Assembly: GCA_049289295.1 (NCBI GenBank)
Contig: JBATLL010000093.1
Span: forward strand, 1-64,000
DNA: 64,000 nt
DNA from: BOKV01 sp049289295
GTDB lineage: Bacteria > Pseudomonadota > Alphaproteobacteria > Rhizobiales > Rhizobiaceae
Direction of reading: 5' to 3'
Part shown: in pieces, positions 16,181-24,788 of the stretch
Numbering within the stretch: the first letter of the stretch is position 1
Layout: every line of letters starts with the position of its first letter
Position numbers and translations under genes: made by a program
Notes under the pieces: model-generated
Seen by the model: the letters and a program-made list of their open reading frames with translations, nothing else
Database searches by the model: none
Told to the model about the DNA's origin: nothing

Positions 16181-16855
16181 ATGAACAGAACCATCCAGAT
16201 GGTTGTCGCGGCTTCCATGGCCGTTTCCCTGACCGCGTGTCAGACACCCACCGATCCGCTGACGGGTCGACCACAGGCCAACAACACGGCAGCAGGCGCG
16301 GGGCTTGGCGCAGTGACCGGCGCGCTTGCCGGCTTCCTCATTGCCAAGGACAAGAGCGGTGACGATCAGCGAAAGGCCGCACTGATTGGCGCAGGCATTG
16401 GCGCGCTCGTTGGTGGTGGTATCGGCAGCTACATGGATCGCCAGGAGCAGGAACTGCGCCAGCAGCTGCAGTCCTCCGGCGTAAGCGTGACCCGGGCAGG
16501 CAACCAGATCATCCTCAACATGCCGGGCAATGTCACCTTTGCCTCCGACCAGGACCAGATCAATCCGGGTTTTTTCAGCGTGCTGGACTCCGTGGCGATC
16601 GTCTTGAACAAGTATCCCAAGACCCTGCTTGATATTGACGGGCATACCGACAATACCGGTTCGCCCCAGTACAATCAGGCACTGTCGGAACGCAGGGCTG
16701 TGTCGGTGGCGCAGTATCTCAATTCACGCCAGGTTGACCCGCGCCGCCTTCGGGTCGTCGGATTTGGTGAAACCATTCCAATCGCCGACAATGGCACCGA
16801 CTTCGGACGCCAGCAGAACCGGCGAGTGGAAATCCGCATTTCTCCGCTGAGCTGA
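16181..16855 (+). CDS. OmpA-family outer-membrane lipoprotein with glycine zipper
   Basis: The 224-aa protein starts with a lipoprotein signal (lipobox LTAC, lipidated cysteine C20). A glycine-zipper region follows (GAGLGAVTGALAGFLIA and GAGIGALVGGGIGSYMD, residues about 38-85), then a short helical linker. An OmpA C-terminal peptidoglycan-binding domain occupies residues about 105-220 (DGHTDNTGS, LSERRAVSVAQYL, NRRVEIRI). It should anchor the outer membrane to peptidoglycan, like the YiaD/Pal group. It is a single-gene unit on its strand. Confidence 0.92.
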   Translation: MNRTIQMVVAASMAVSLTACQTPTDPLTGRPQANNTAAGAGLGAVTGALAGFLIAKDKSGDDQRKAALIGAGIGALVGGGIGSYMDRQEQELRQQLQSSGVSVTRAGNQIILNMPGNVTFASDQDQINPGFFSVLDSVAIVLNKYPKTLLDIDGHTDNTGSPQYNQALSERRAVSVAQYLNSRQVDPRRLRVVGFGETIPIADNGTDFGRQQNRRVEIRISPLS

Positions 16856-16954
16856 CAGCGGGCTCGTTAAAATTCTACGGATAGGTTTAAACGCAGCGTA
16901 GTCGCAATCTGCTACTTCGGGTTGATGCATTTGCAACACGACCCGGACACGATC

Positions 16955-17563
16955 ATGCCTGTGACCAAGAGACTGCGCGCATTCCTGCGGAACGAGAGCG
17001 GCAACTTCGCCATCATCTTTTCGATCTGTGCGCTTCCCCTGCTGGGGCTGGCCGGCATGGTTGTCGATTACAGCAGGATGCGTTCTGCCGAACAGCAGTT
17101 GCAGGCGGCTGTCGACACTGCAGCAATTGCTGCGGCCAATGGCGGACGCGATGTCAATGACATGCGCCGTATCGCGGCAGCGTTCGTTGAATCAAACGCG
17201 CCGGATTACGAAGTCGATGTCGACACAAGCGTTCAGGGTCACAAGCTCACGATTGTTGCCGAAACGAAACTGGCGTTACCGATCATGTCCGCAGTAGGCC
17301 ATCCGGTTGCCAACATCAGCGTGACAACCGAAATAGAAAGCCCGCGTTTGCTGGGCGGTGGCAGCGTCGCGATGCATGACGCGTCAGGCATCACCAGTCG
17401 CCAACTCGAATCGGCAATCCAGCAAGCCCGCCAGCAGATCAGGCAATTGACGAGGAACATGCCCCAGGCAAAGCGCCAGCGTATCGAAAAACGCCTGGAA
17501 GCCGAGATCAAGCGCCTGCGTGCCACCAACGGTTCAGCCGGATCACTTCGTTTCGTCAAGTAA
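16955..17563 (+). CDS. Short TadG-like pilus-assembly-related protein
   Basis: The 202-aa product (from ATG 16955; ATG 16925 is also possible) begins with the TadG/TadE-type N-terminus: a basic stretch, ESGNFAIIFSICALPLLGLAGMVVDYSR with one membrane segment, then a helix rich in Ala and Gln (EQQLQAAVDTAAIAAA). Residues 60-130 resemble the small beta region seen after this N-terminus. The C-terminal 50 residues are a charged coiled coil. Full TadG proteins carry a von Willebrand A domain that is missing here, and no other tad/flp genes are nearby, so it is an orphan family member. Confidence 0.75.
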   Translation: MPVTKRLRAFLRNESGNFAIIFSICALPLLGLAGMVVDYSRMRSAEQQLQAAVDTAAIAAANGGRDVNDMRRIAAAFVESNAPDYEVDVDTSVQGHKLTIVAETKLALPIMSAVGHPVANISVTTEIESPRLLGGGSVAMHDASGITSRQLESAIQQARQQIRQLTRNMPQAKRQRIEKRLEAEIKRLRATNGSAGSLRFVK

Positions 17564-17586
17564 GCAGAGCGTGCGTATGCCAGCGC

Positions 17587-18729
17587 TCAGCGCGAATAGC
17601 CTGCAATGTGGTTGGTCAGCTTCAGATCACCGCCAGCCCAGGCAAGCACCTTTGGGTCCATCACCCTGAACCACAGTGGCGGAATGATCGCCAGCACGTA
17701 GCACCCCGGATAGCCGCTCGGCAGGCGCGGCAGATCGCTGAAATTTCGCAGCGCCTGGTAAGGCCTGAGCGGATTGGCATGATGGTCGGAATGGCGCTGC
17801 AAATGAAACAGCATCAGATTCGACACGATATGGTTCGTGTTCCACGAATGCTTCGGTGCACAAGGTTCATACTTGCCATCGGCGCGGCGCTCGCGTTTTA
17901 GCCCGTAATGTTCGACATAGTTGGCGAAGGTCAGCTGGAGCCAGCCGACCAGATGGTGAATGATCAGGAATGGCACCATGATCCAGCCCAGCAGCGCGAT
18001 CAGCAGGCCGTTGAGCACGACAGTCACGGCGTAGCCCTGCAGGAGTTCATTGCGCCAGTGAACGAAGCCCAGCCCCTTGCGTGCCAGCCGCGCCCTCTCG
18101 AGTTCAAAGCCGCGTCTTGCCGCGCCGGGGATTTCACGCAAGGCAAAGCGCCAGACACTTTCGCCAAGCCGTGAGGATGCCGGATCTTCCGGTGTTGCCA
18201 CCATCACATGGTGGCCGCGATTATGCTCGATGCAGAAATGCCCATAGCCGGTAAGTGCATTCACCAGCATTGCCCCGAACCGGTCCACGCGGGAAGGCTT
18301 GTGGCCAAGTTCGTGGCCTACAGTGAGGCCCGCACCGCTCGCGACACCTGCGCCAAGGGCCAGGAAAAGAAACGTCCAGACAGGGAGCTCGGCCGTGCCT
18401 GCCACGTAGGCAGACATCAGGAAGCTGAAATAGAAGACGGGCAGCGAAAGGAAAAGCAGCCGTCGATACCATTGATCGCTGGCCATTGCCTCGACCACTT
18501 CCTCCGGCGGGTTGTTCGGATCTTCGCCGAAGATGAAGTCGAGCAGAGGGACAATGCCGAAATAGAAGCCTGCAATTGCCAGGGACCAGACCGGATTGCC
18601 GGTCTGCAGGATTGCCATGGCGACAAGACCGGGCACAGCGGGTGAAAGGACGGAAACCATCCACAGCCAGCGCTTGCGGTCCACATACCGGACTTCCTTG
18701 CCATCGTGCGCCGGTGCAATAAAAATCAT
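17587..18729 (-). CDS. alkB: Alkane 1-monooxygenase (AlkB, integral-membrane di-iron hydroxylase)
   Basis: The 380-aa membrane enzyme has all the histidine signatures of AlkB: HELGHK (139-144), HNRGHH (169-174), the AlkB-specific EHYGLKR (from residue 273) and LQRHSDHH (310-317) followed by NPLRPYQ. Four to six hydrophobic segments surround them. It would hydroxylate the terminal carbon of medium-chain n-alkanes using O2 and electrons from rubredoxin. The frame is open far upstream, but ATG 18729 begins the conserved sequence, and the upstream part overlaps the next gene. No rubredoxin, rubredoxin reductase or alcohol dehydrogenase is adjacent, so electron donors must be encoded elsewhere. 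Confidence 0.93.
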   Translation of the reverse strand: MIFIAPAHDGKEVRYVDRKRWLWMVSVLSPAVPGLVAMAILQTGNPVWSLAIAGFYFGIVPLLDFIFGEDPNNPPEEVVEAMASDQWYRRLLFLSLPVFYFSFLMSAYVAGTAELPVWTFLFLALGAGVASGAGLTVGHELGHKPSRVDRFGAMLVNALTGYGHFCIEHNRGHHVMVATPEDPASSRLGESVWRFALREIPGAARRGFELERARLARKGLGFVHWRNELLQGYAVTVVLNGLLIALLGWIMVPFLIIHHLVGWLQLTFANYVEHYGLKRERRADGKYEPCAPKHSWNTNHIVSNLMLFHLQRHSDHHANPLRPYQALRNFSDLPRLPSGYPGCYVLAIIPPLWFRVMDPKVLAWAGGDLKLTNHIAGYSR

Positions 18730-18748
18730 CGGACCCTGTCTCCCTTTG

Positions 18749-19858
18749 TCAGGCCGGCCCCAGAATGACCGCCGTGCGAAGTGGTGGTTTGCCGAAGCCG
18801 GCCATGCGATCGAACCATTCATAAGGTATGGGAAGATTGGCCGCATCCGCAATGGTCTCGCCGATTTCGTCCTCCACCCATGGGTCGTGGGTGAGGATAT
18901 GCTTGCCATCATCGCCATGTGCGAGCACCCAGTGCGGCACCTTCTTGCCGAACATGTGATAGCCGCTGACCAGAACGACCGCGACCTTGCCCTCGCTGAT
19001 CGCACCGCGCAGGTCTTCCAGGCTGAATGCCCGGTTCTCCACGGGGATGGAAAGTCGCTCAACGCGTTGCCGGAAATCTGCCTGTGCCAGTTCCATGACC
19101 ATGCGCTTCTCGGGATCGCGCACTGAGTTGAGGAAAAGCAGGCCACTTTCCGATACGAGGATTCTTGCGCTCAATCCCGATTCAACGGCAGCGACGGCCA
19201 GCCCGTACGGATCACACCCGCCAAGGCCTGACATCATGAAGACGGTAGTTGCTTCCCGCCACAGCCTAATTTCGTTGATCGGATCAAGTTCGTAATTCTC
19301 CAGATACCGCCCCAACGCCATCATCAGACAGCACGGACCACAGGTGAAATCGGTGGTTTGCTCGTAATAGGGTGTTGGCGCATTCAGGGGCACATCGCCG
19401 CGTATGGTTTTTTCGAACCGCAAGGCGTTGGTATGGTCAGCATAGTAATCGGCATACCGCCCGATGGGGCGATAGCCGCAGCGACGGTAAAGGGCGATGG
19501 CTCTTTCATTGTCCTCGCGCACTTCAAGGCGCAGGAGAAAGCGATCGCGGTTGAAGGTTTCCTCTTCAGCCGCTCTCAGGAGCAGCGAACCGATGCCCTT
19601 GCTGAGCGCTTCGGGATGGACGGCGAGTGAATAAAGCCGCGCCATCGCGGTGCCGCGCCGAAACAGCAGCATCGCATAACCGTCAATGGAGCCGTCGCTT
19701 TCGTGAACGAGAAACGCGGCAGTCTTGCTCGCAAGCAGTTCCCTGAAGGATCGCCTTGAGATGCGATCGCTTTGGAAAGCCGCATTTTCAAGGCGAACCA
19801 GTCCGTCAATGTCGCCCAGGTTGGCCAGTCTGAGATTGGGTGAAATGCGGTGTGGCAT
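18749..19858 (-). CDS. GNAT acetyltransferase fused to a C39-peptidase-like domain
   Basis: The 369-aa protein has two parts. Residues about 8-150 are a GNAT N-acetyltransferase domain (acetyl-CoA loop SKGIGSLLL near 86-94; ALYRRCGYRPIGRYADYY near 122-139). Residues 160-369 resemble a C39-type cysteine peptidase or transglutaminase-like fold, with a CGPCCLMMAL active-site motif (C173) and a late histidine/aspartate region in PHWVLAHGDDGKHILTHDPW. Similar fusions are known in proteobacteria, but their substrate is not established. ATG 19858 is chosen because the GNAT homology starts there. It follows the PLP decarboxylase by 80 bases on the same strand. Confidence 0.82.
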   Translation of the reverse strand: MPHRISPNLRLANLGDIDGLVRLENAAFQSDRISRRSFRELLASKTAAFLVHESDGSIDGYAMLLFRRGTAMARLYSLAVHPEALSKGIGSLLLRAAEEETFNRDRFLLRLEVREDNERAIALYRRCGYRPIGRYADYYADHTNALRFEKTIRGDVPLNAPTPYYEQTTDFTCGPCCLMMALGRYLENYELDPINEIRLWREATTVFMMSGLGGCDPYGLAVAAVESGLSARILVSESGLLFLNSVRDPEKRMVMELAQADFRQRVERLSIPVENRAFSLEDLRGAISEGKVAVVLVSGYHMFGKKVPHWVLAHGDDGKHILTHDPWVEDEIGETIADAANLPIPYEWFDRMAGFGKPPLRTAVILGPA

Positions 19859-19938
19859 GAGTGGCTCTGTTTTGGCGGCGCTGCAGTTGGCAAGCCTGAG
19901 CAAACGGGCTTGTCCGGATTTGGAAACCGGATATTCAG

Positions 19939-21156
19939 CTAGGCCATGGTCTCCAGGCTGGCAAATCCCTCCGGCGCGCCTTCCTCGCCAAACGATGTCT
20001 CGACTTCCACGAAAGTGTCTGGATAAAGCCCGTTGAATCGCGTTCGCAGCGAAAGGGAATAGGCGCCTATATGCCCGATCTCGATCCAGTCGCCTGTATC
20101 GATTGTTTCGGGAAGATAGAAAGGCCTTGTCAGAATATCGACTGAATCGCAGGTAGCCCCGCAGACCCGGAACGGCACGATGTTGCTGGCCTTGCCATTG
20201 CGGGTTCGTATCGCGGGATCGGGTATGAACCGCGCCGGCAGCGTGATGCGGCCAGTCCATGAATCGGACAGGGATGCCCAGATGCCGTCATTGATGTAAA
20301 GCCGACGTCCTTTTCGCAGCAGCACGCGCACGATCAGCGAAAAGGCTCTCGCCACAATTACCCGGCCTGGTTCGGCAACCAGTTCCATGCCCGAGAAATT
20401 CCATTCCCCGATATCGTTGCGCAGCCGGCTCATCAACTGGCCAAGGGAAGGCATTTCAGCATGCTTGCGGTTCGGGTCATGGCCATATTGCGCTGGAAAT
20501 CCGCCGCCTACGTCGAGTTCGGCAATCGGCACACCTGCACGGTTGCGCACCCAGTCTGCGGAAGCCAGCGCCTTGTCATAGGCATCGGGATCTTCGATCT
20601 GGCTTCCCACGTGGAAACAAAGGCCAAGCCGATACCCATTGCGATGCAGCCTCTGCAGCAACTCGATGGCATGGGTCGGTGCAGCCCCGAACTTTTTCGA
20701 CAGTTCATAGGCGGCATGGCCCTTTGTCTGCAGTCTCACGAAAACCGTGATGTCGGAAGGATTGATGTCCAGACCCTGAACGATCTTGTGAATCTTGGTG
20801 ATCTCATCCTCATGATCGACAACGAGCGTTCGGATGCGATGGGTTTCAAGCGCGAAACGGATGTCGGACTGCGCCTTGACCGGATGCATGTACAGGAGTT
20901 CCGCATCGCGCGAATACCGCCGCACCGCTTCAATTTCGGCAGGAGAAGCGACATCGAAAGCCTTCACACCGGCCTTGACCAGTGTCTCGAGTACCATCGG
21001 CTCGCCATTCGTCTTGACGGCATAGGCAGTCTTGCCCGGAAACATGGCCGCAAAGTTGCGTGCATCTTCCTCCAGTACCTGTGGCCTGAAGCAGTACACA
21101 GGCTGGTCTGGACGGAGTGAAAGGGCCGCTTCCTGGGCAGTATGGAATTTTTGCAT
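19939..21156 (-). CDS. Type III PLP-dependent decarboxylase (ornithine/diaminopimelate decarboxylase family)
   Basis: The 405-aa fold III enzyme has the PLP lysine in AYAVKTN (K48), a glycine-rich phosphate loop in LDVGGGFPAQYG, an EPGR motif and the dimer-interface CGATCDSVD motif contributing the catalytic cysteine. The CGxTCDS(x)D form favours ornithine/lysine decarboxylation over meso-diaminopimelate decarboxylase. It would make putrescine or cadaverine, or act on carboxyspermidine-like substrates. The neighbouring GNAT/C39 fusion is probably cotranscribed, which could mean the amine is further modified. The 74-base gap to recF is too short for a speF-type leader. Confidence 0.82.
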   Translation of the reverse strand: MQKFHTAQEAALSLRPDQPVYCFRPQVLEEDARNFAAMFPGKTAYAVKTNGEPMVLETLVKAGVKAFDVASPAEIEAVRRYSRDAELLYMHPVKAQSDIRFALETHRIRTLVVDHEDEITKIHKIVQGLDINPSDITVFVRLQTKGHAAYELSKKFGAAPTHAIELLQRLHRNGYRLGLCFHVGSQIEDPDAYDKALASADWVRNRAGVPIAELDVGGGFPAQYGHDPNRKHAEMPSLGQLMSRLRNDIGEWNFSGMELVAEPGRVIVARAFSLIVRVLLRKGRRLYINDGIWASLSDSWTGRITLPARFIPDPAIRTRNGKASNIVPFRVCGATCDSVDILTRPFYLPETIDTGDWIEIGHIGAYSLSLRTRFNGLYPDTFVEVETSFGEEGAPEGFASLETMA

Positions 21157-21230
21157 GGCCAGACCCTAGCTGAATCGGGGTTCAGGGAAAATCATTTCAT
21201 ACACGCTTCAAAAGGTTCTAGAACGGCGAA

Positions 21231-22376
21231 ATGATTCAAGGCACCCGTGTCCATCTGGAAAAACTGAAGCTGACGGGCTTTCGCAACCATGCTTCGTTGT
21301 CGCTCGATTGCGGCGAGCGCCATGTTGTTCTGACCGGAGAGAATGGTGCTGGCAAGACCAATCTTCTGGAGGCGGTCTCCTTTCTCTCGCCAGGCCGCGG
21401 CTTGCGTCGCGCAGCCTATGAGGCAGTGGCGATGAAGGGTGGGGAGGGCACCTGGTCCGTGTTCGCCGAACTGGAGGGCGCGCAGGGACCCGTCTCCATC
21501 GGCACCGGGCTGCAGGCAACCGCACTTGGTGTGGATACCCAGCGCCGTGTCCGGATAAACGGAACGCAGGCGCGCACAGCAGATGAACTGAGCGATCATG
21601 CCCGCATTGTCTGGCTGACACCGGCGATGGATGGCCTGTTCACGGGGCCAGCCTCGGATCGCCGCAAGTTTCTCGACCGGCTGGTGCTTGCGATTGATCC
21701 TGCCCATGGGCGCCGGGTGGCGGATTTCGAGAAATCCATGCGGGCGCGCAACCGCCTCCTTACGGATGAAAGTCCTGATCCCGCCTGGCTGGACGCGGTC
21801 GAAAACCAGTTGTGCGAGACTGGCGTCGCAATTGCCCTGGCCCGCATGGAGATGACCGGATTGCTGTCCAACGTCATTATCTCGCAGGCGGACCCCGCAT
21901 CGCCGTTTCCCGACGCACTGCTGGCGCTCGAAGGATCGCTTGAGGCACTGGCCAGCGAAGAAGCTGCAAGCGAACTGGAAGAAGGTTACCGTGACAGGCT
22001 GCGCCATTCCCGCCGCCTCGATGCCTCGGCAGGGCGCACATTGGAAGGTCCCCACAGGTCAGACCTGATTGTTACACACCGCCCCAAGGCGATGCGCGCC
22101 GAATTCTGTTCTACCGGCGAGCAGAAGGCGCTGCTGATCGGGTTGATCCTGGCGCATGCGCAACTGGTGGCGACCATGACGGGACACGCGCCGGTTCTCC
22201 TTCTTGACGAGGTTGCGGCCCATCTGGACAGTGGCAGGCGGTCCGCGCTCTTTGACCGCATCGATGCGTTGCATTGCCAGGCATGGATGACCGGCACGGA
22301 TCGCGAGTTGTTTTCCGCTCTGGGCGAGCGCGCCACCTTTTTCAAGGTTGCGGATGGCAAGGTTTGCAAGGAGTAG
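21231..22376 (+). CDS. recF: DNA replication and repair protein RecF
   Basis: The 381-aa ABC-type ATPase has Walker A GENGAGKTNLLEA (near residues 36-48), a signature region around CSTGEQKALLIGLIL and Walker B VLLLDEVAAHLD. It acts with RecO and RecR in loading RecA at single-strand gaps. The N-terminal LEKLKLTGFRNH is standard. Here it heads a short operon with a MoeB/ThiF-like gene and a GNAT gene rather than following dnaN, an arrangement I recall from other Rhizobiales. Confidence 0.95.
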   Translation: MIQGTRVHLEKLKLTGFRNHASLSLDCGERHVVLTGENGAGKTNLLEAVSFLSPGRGLRRAAYEAVAMKGGEGTWSVFAELEGAQGPVSIGTGLQATALGVDTQRRVRINGTQARTADELSDHARIVWLTPAMDGLFTGPASDRRKFLDRLVLAIDPAHGRRVADFEKSMRARNRLLTDESPDPAWLDAVENQLCETGVAIALARMEMTGLLSNVIISQADPASPFPDALLALEGSLEALASEEAASELEEGYRDRLRHSRRLDASAGRTLEGPHRSDLIVTHRPKAMRAEFCSTGEQKALLIGLILAHAQLVATMTGHAPVLLLDEVAAHLDSGRRSALFDRIDALHCQAWMTGTDRELFSALGERATFFKVADGKVCKE

Positions 22377-22384
22377 GGGTGGCG

Positions 22385-23134
22385 ATGAGTCTTGGAAGGG
22401 ATGAACTGGAGCGCTACGCCCGCCATATCGTGCTGCAGGACCTGGGAGGACCGGGCCAGCAGAAACTCAAGGCTGCGCGCGTTCTGGTCATTGGCGCGGG
22501 GGGGCTTGGATCGCCGGTGATCGCCTACCTGGCGGCTGCGGGCGTCGGCACGATTGGTGTCGTCGATGATGATGTTGTCTCCCTGTCCAACCTGCAGCGG
22601 CAGATCCTTCACGACACCGCCAACATCGGCATGGCCAAGACAGAAAGCGCGCGACAGGCAGTAGAGCGGCTCAATCCCCATGTTCACCTGGAAACTCACC
22701 AGTTCAGACTTGATGCGAACAATGTCAAGGATCTCGTCTCGCGTTACGATATCGTCGCAGACGGGTCGGACAATTTCGGCACCCGCTATTCTGTGGCCGA
22801 TGCATGCGAGAAACTGGGCAAGACACTGGTAACGGCGGCAGTCGGCCAGTTCGACGCGTCCCTGACCACGGTCAAGCCGCACGAGAAGGACAAGGACGGC
22901 GCCCGGCTGCCGACATACCGGGACATCTTCCCGGAAGCCCCGCCAGATGGCCTGGTCCCCACTTGCGCGCAGGCTGGCATCCTGGGGGCACTCACAGGTG
23001 TAGTCGGCTCGATGCAGGCGCTGGAGGTAATCAAGGAAATCACCGGTATCGGTGTGGGGTTGGCCGGACGGCTGCTGCTGTATGATGCCCGCGATTGCCG
23101 TTTCAACGTGATTGCCTACAAGCGGCAAAAATGA
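22385..23134 (+). CDS. moeB: MoeB/ThiF-family adenylyltransferase (E1-like)
   Basis: The 249-aa protein has the E1-like Rossmann fold: the N-terminal RYARHIVLQDLGGPGQQKL, nucleotide-binding GAGGLGSP (near residues 38-45), VDDDVVSLSNLQRQ and DGSDNFGTRY. It would adenylate the C-terminal Gly-Gly of a small sulfur carrier such as MoaD or ThiS. ATG 22385 is used; the AGGAG site overlaps the recF stop. Only one of the cysteines often used as zinc ligands (CAQAG) is clear, so the zinc site seems absent. The GNAT gene overlaps its stop by four bases. Confidence 0.85.
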   Translation: MSLGRDELERYARHIVLQDLGGPGQQKLKAARVLVIGAGGLGSPVIAYLAAAGVGTIGVVDDDVVSLSNLQRQILHDTANIGMAKTESARQAVERLNPHVHLETHQFRLDANNVKDLVSRYDIVADGSDNFGTRYSVADACEKLGKTLVTAAVGQFDASLTTVKPHEKDKDGARLPTYRDIFPEAPPDGLVPTCAQAGILGALTGVVGSMQALEVIKEITGIGVGLAGRLLLYDARDCRFNVIAYKRQK

Positions 23135-23625
23135 CCAGGACGCCGGCACTCCCGCAAGTACACGCGATCGATGCGAGTTTCACGCAATGGCGAGAATTGC
23201 TGAGCCTCATCCTGCGCTCCTTCGACTATATGAACGCGATCATTGATCCGCCATCCTCGGCCCTGCGCCTGAATGTTCCGGCCCTTCAGGAAAAGGCGAA
23301 GCACGAAACGGGACTGGTCATTTTCCAGCATGCAAGACCGGTCGCCTGCATGTTCTGCGATACGCGGCCCCAGGCTCTATATGTCGGCAAACTCGCCGTG
23401 GAACCCGGACTTCAGGGAAAGGGGTTGGGATCGGTGCTGCTCGGTGAAGCAGAACGCATTGCGCTTGCAAGCGGCAGGACAAGGCTTGAATTGCAGACGC
23501 GAATCGAATTGGCGGGCAATCACGAATTCTTCGCCAGACACGGATTTTCCCGGGTCGGCGAAGGTGCTCATGAAGGCTATTCCCGGCCAACCTGGATCTG
23601 GATGGCGAAGGAACTGTCAGCCTGA
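23131..23625 (+). CDS. GNAT family N-acetyltransferase
   Basis: The 164-aa single-domain protein has the acetyl-CoA-binding pattern VEPGLQGKGLGSVLL near residues 92-106 and the late ELAGNHEFFARHGF motif. The start ATG 23131 overlaps the stop of the MoeB-like gene as ATGA, so translation is coupled. The longer frame that begins inside the upstream gene is rejected. The substrate cannot be inferred; context (recF, MoeB-like) gives no hint. It converges on the 2-hydroxyacid dehydrogenase with seven bases between stops. Confidence 0.85.
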   Translation: MTRTPALPQVHAIDASFTQWRELLSLILRSFDYMNAIIDPPSSALRLNVPALQEKAKHETGLVIFQHARPVACMFCDTRPQALYVGKLAVEPGLQGKGLGSVLLGEAERIALASGRTRLELQTRIELAGNHEFFARHGFSRVGEGAHEGYSRPTWIWMAKELSA

Positions 23626-23632
23626 CAGGCAA

Positions 23633-24628
23633 TCAGTTGTCGATCGGCAGCACCCGGTCCGGCGGACGGTGACCATCCATGAGCGTGCGGATGTTGATGA
23701 TGACCCGCTCACCCATTTCCATGCGCCCTTCTATGGTTGCCGAACCCATGTGGGGAAGCACGACGACCTTGCCAGCTCTCGCCAGCTGCAGCAGTTGCGA
23801 ATTTACCGCTGGCTCATGCTCGAACACATCAAGACCGGCTCCCGCCAGCTTGCCTGATTCAAGGGTGCGGATAAGGGCATCTTCGTCGATTACCTGCCCG
23901 CGTGCGGTGTTGATCAGGATCGAATTGGGCTGCATCAGCGCGAGCCGTCTGGCCGACAGCAGGTGATAGGTTGCGGGCGTATGCGGACAATTGACCGAAA
24001 TGATGTCCATGCGGGCCAGCATCTGGTCGAGGCTTTCCCAGTAGATGGCTTCAAGTTCTTCTTCTGTCGCCGGGGAAACACGCTTTCGATTGTGGTAGTG
24101 AATTGACAGGCCAAAGGCGCGCGCGCGCCTCGCCACGGCCGTGCCGATGCGGCCCATGCCGATGATGCCGAGGCGCTTGCCCCAGATGCGATGGCCAAGC
24201 ATCCATGTCGGAGACCAGCCCTTCCATTCGCCACTGCCGATGACCTGCACGCCCTCGGCGATGCGACGCGACACCGCGATCATGAGCCCCATTGTCATGT
24301 CTGCCGTGTCTTCGGTCAGCACATTTGGCGTGTTGGTGACGGTGATGCCCTTTCGCGTGGCGGCAGCAACGTCGATATTGTCCACCCCATTGCCGAAGTT
24401 GGCGATCAGCTTGAGATTTTCGCCCGCCTGACTGATCAGCGCCTGGTCGATGCGATCAGTTACGGTAGGCACAAGCACATTGGCCTTCTTCACCGCATTC
24501 ACCAGTTCGGCCTGGCTCATCGGATGATCATCGAGATTGAGCTCGGTATCAAACAGTTCGCGCATTCGTGTTTCAACTGCATCAGGCAGTTTGCGTGTCA
24601 CGACCACAAGAGGTTTGTTGCGCGGCAT
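23633..24628 (-). CDS. D-2-hydroxyacid dehydrogenase (glyoxylate/hydroxypyruvate reductase type)
   Basis: The 331-aa protein belongs to the D-isomer-specific 2-hydroxyacid dehydrogenases. It has an NAD(P)-binding GMGRIG motif near residue 155, IHYHNRKR after the second strand (suggesting NADPH preference through the basic residue), NTARG with the catalytic Arg, a downstream Glu, and LPHMGSAT with the catalytic His. The VANFGNGVDNID-like N-terminal element resembles glyoxylate reductases. ATG 24628 is favoured because GGAG lies eight bases upstream. It could act on glyoxylate, hydroxypyruvate or another 2-oxo acid. Confidence 0.85.
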   Translation of the reverse strand: MPRNKPLVVVTRKLPDAVETRMRELFDTELNLDDHPMSQAELVNAVKKANVLVPTVTDRIDQALISQAGENLKLIANFGNGVDNIDVAAATRKGITVTNTPNVLTEDTADMTMGLMIAVSRRIAEGVQVIGSGEWKGWSPTWMLGHRIWGKRLGIIGMGRIGTAVARRARAFGLSIHYHNRKRVSPATEEELEAIYWESLDQMLARMDIISVNCPHTPATYHLLSARRLALMQPNSILINTARGQVIDEDALIRTLESGKLAGAGLDVFEHEPAVNSQLLQLARAGKVVVLPHMGSATIEGRMEMGERVIINIRTLMDGHRPPDRVLPIDN

Positions 24629-24788
24629 ACGGTTCACTCCGATCAGGCCATCTTTATCCGGTTTGTTGACGTAGCCTTAACCACAACAGGGCACATTCGA
24701 CAACCGTCCGACCTTTCTTATCAGACGTCGGTAAAGAGCAAAAGCGGGGTGCGGCCAACTGAACCCCCGCACTTGGACACACACGATT

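Noticed and set aside
18730..19146. 139-codon N-terminal extension of alkB
   Set aside because: The extension overlaps the GNAT/C39 gene in another frame and has no AlkB homology; ATG 18729 starts the conserved sequence.
21157..21230. speF-type riboswitch before the PLP decarboxylase
   Set aside because: The gap to recF is only 74 bases, too short for that leader, and no matching structure was seen.
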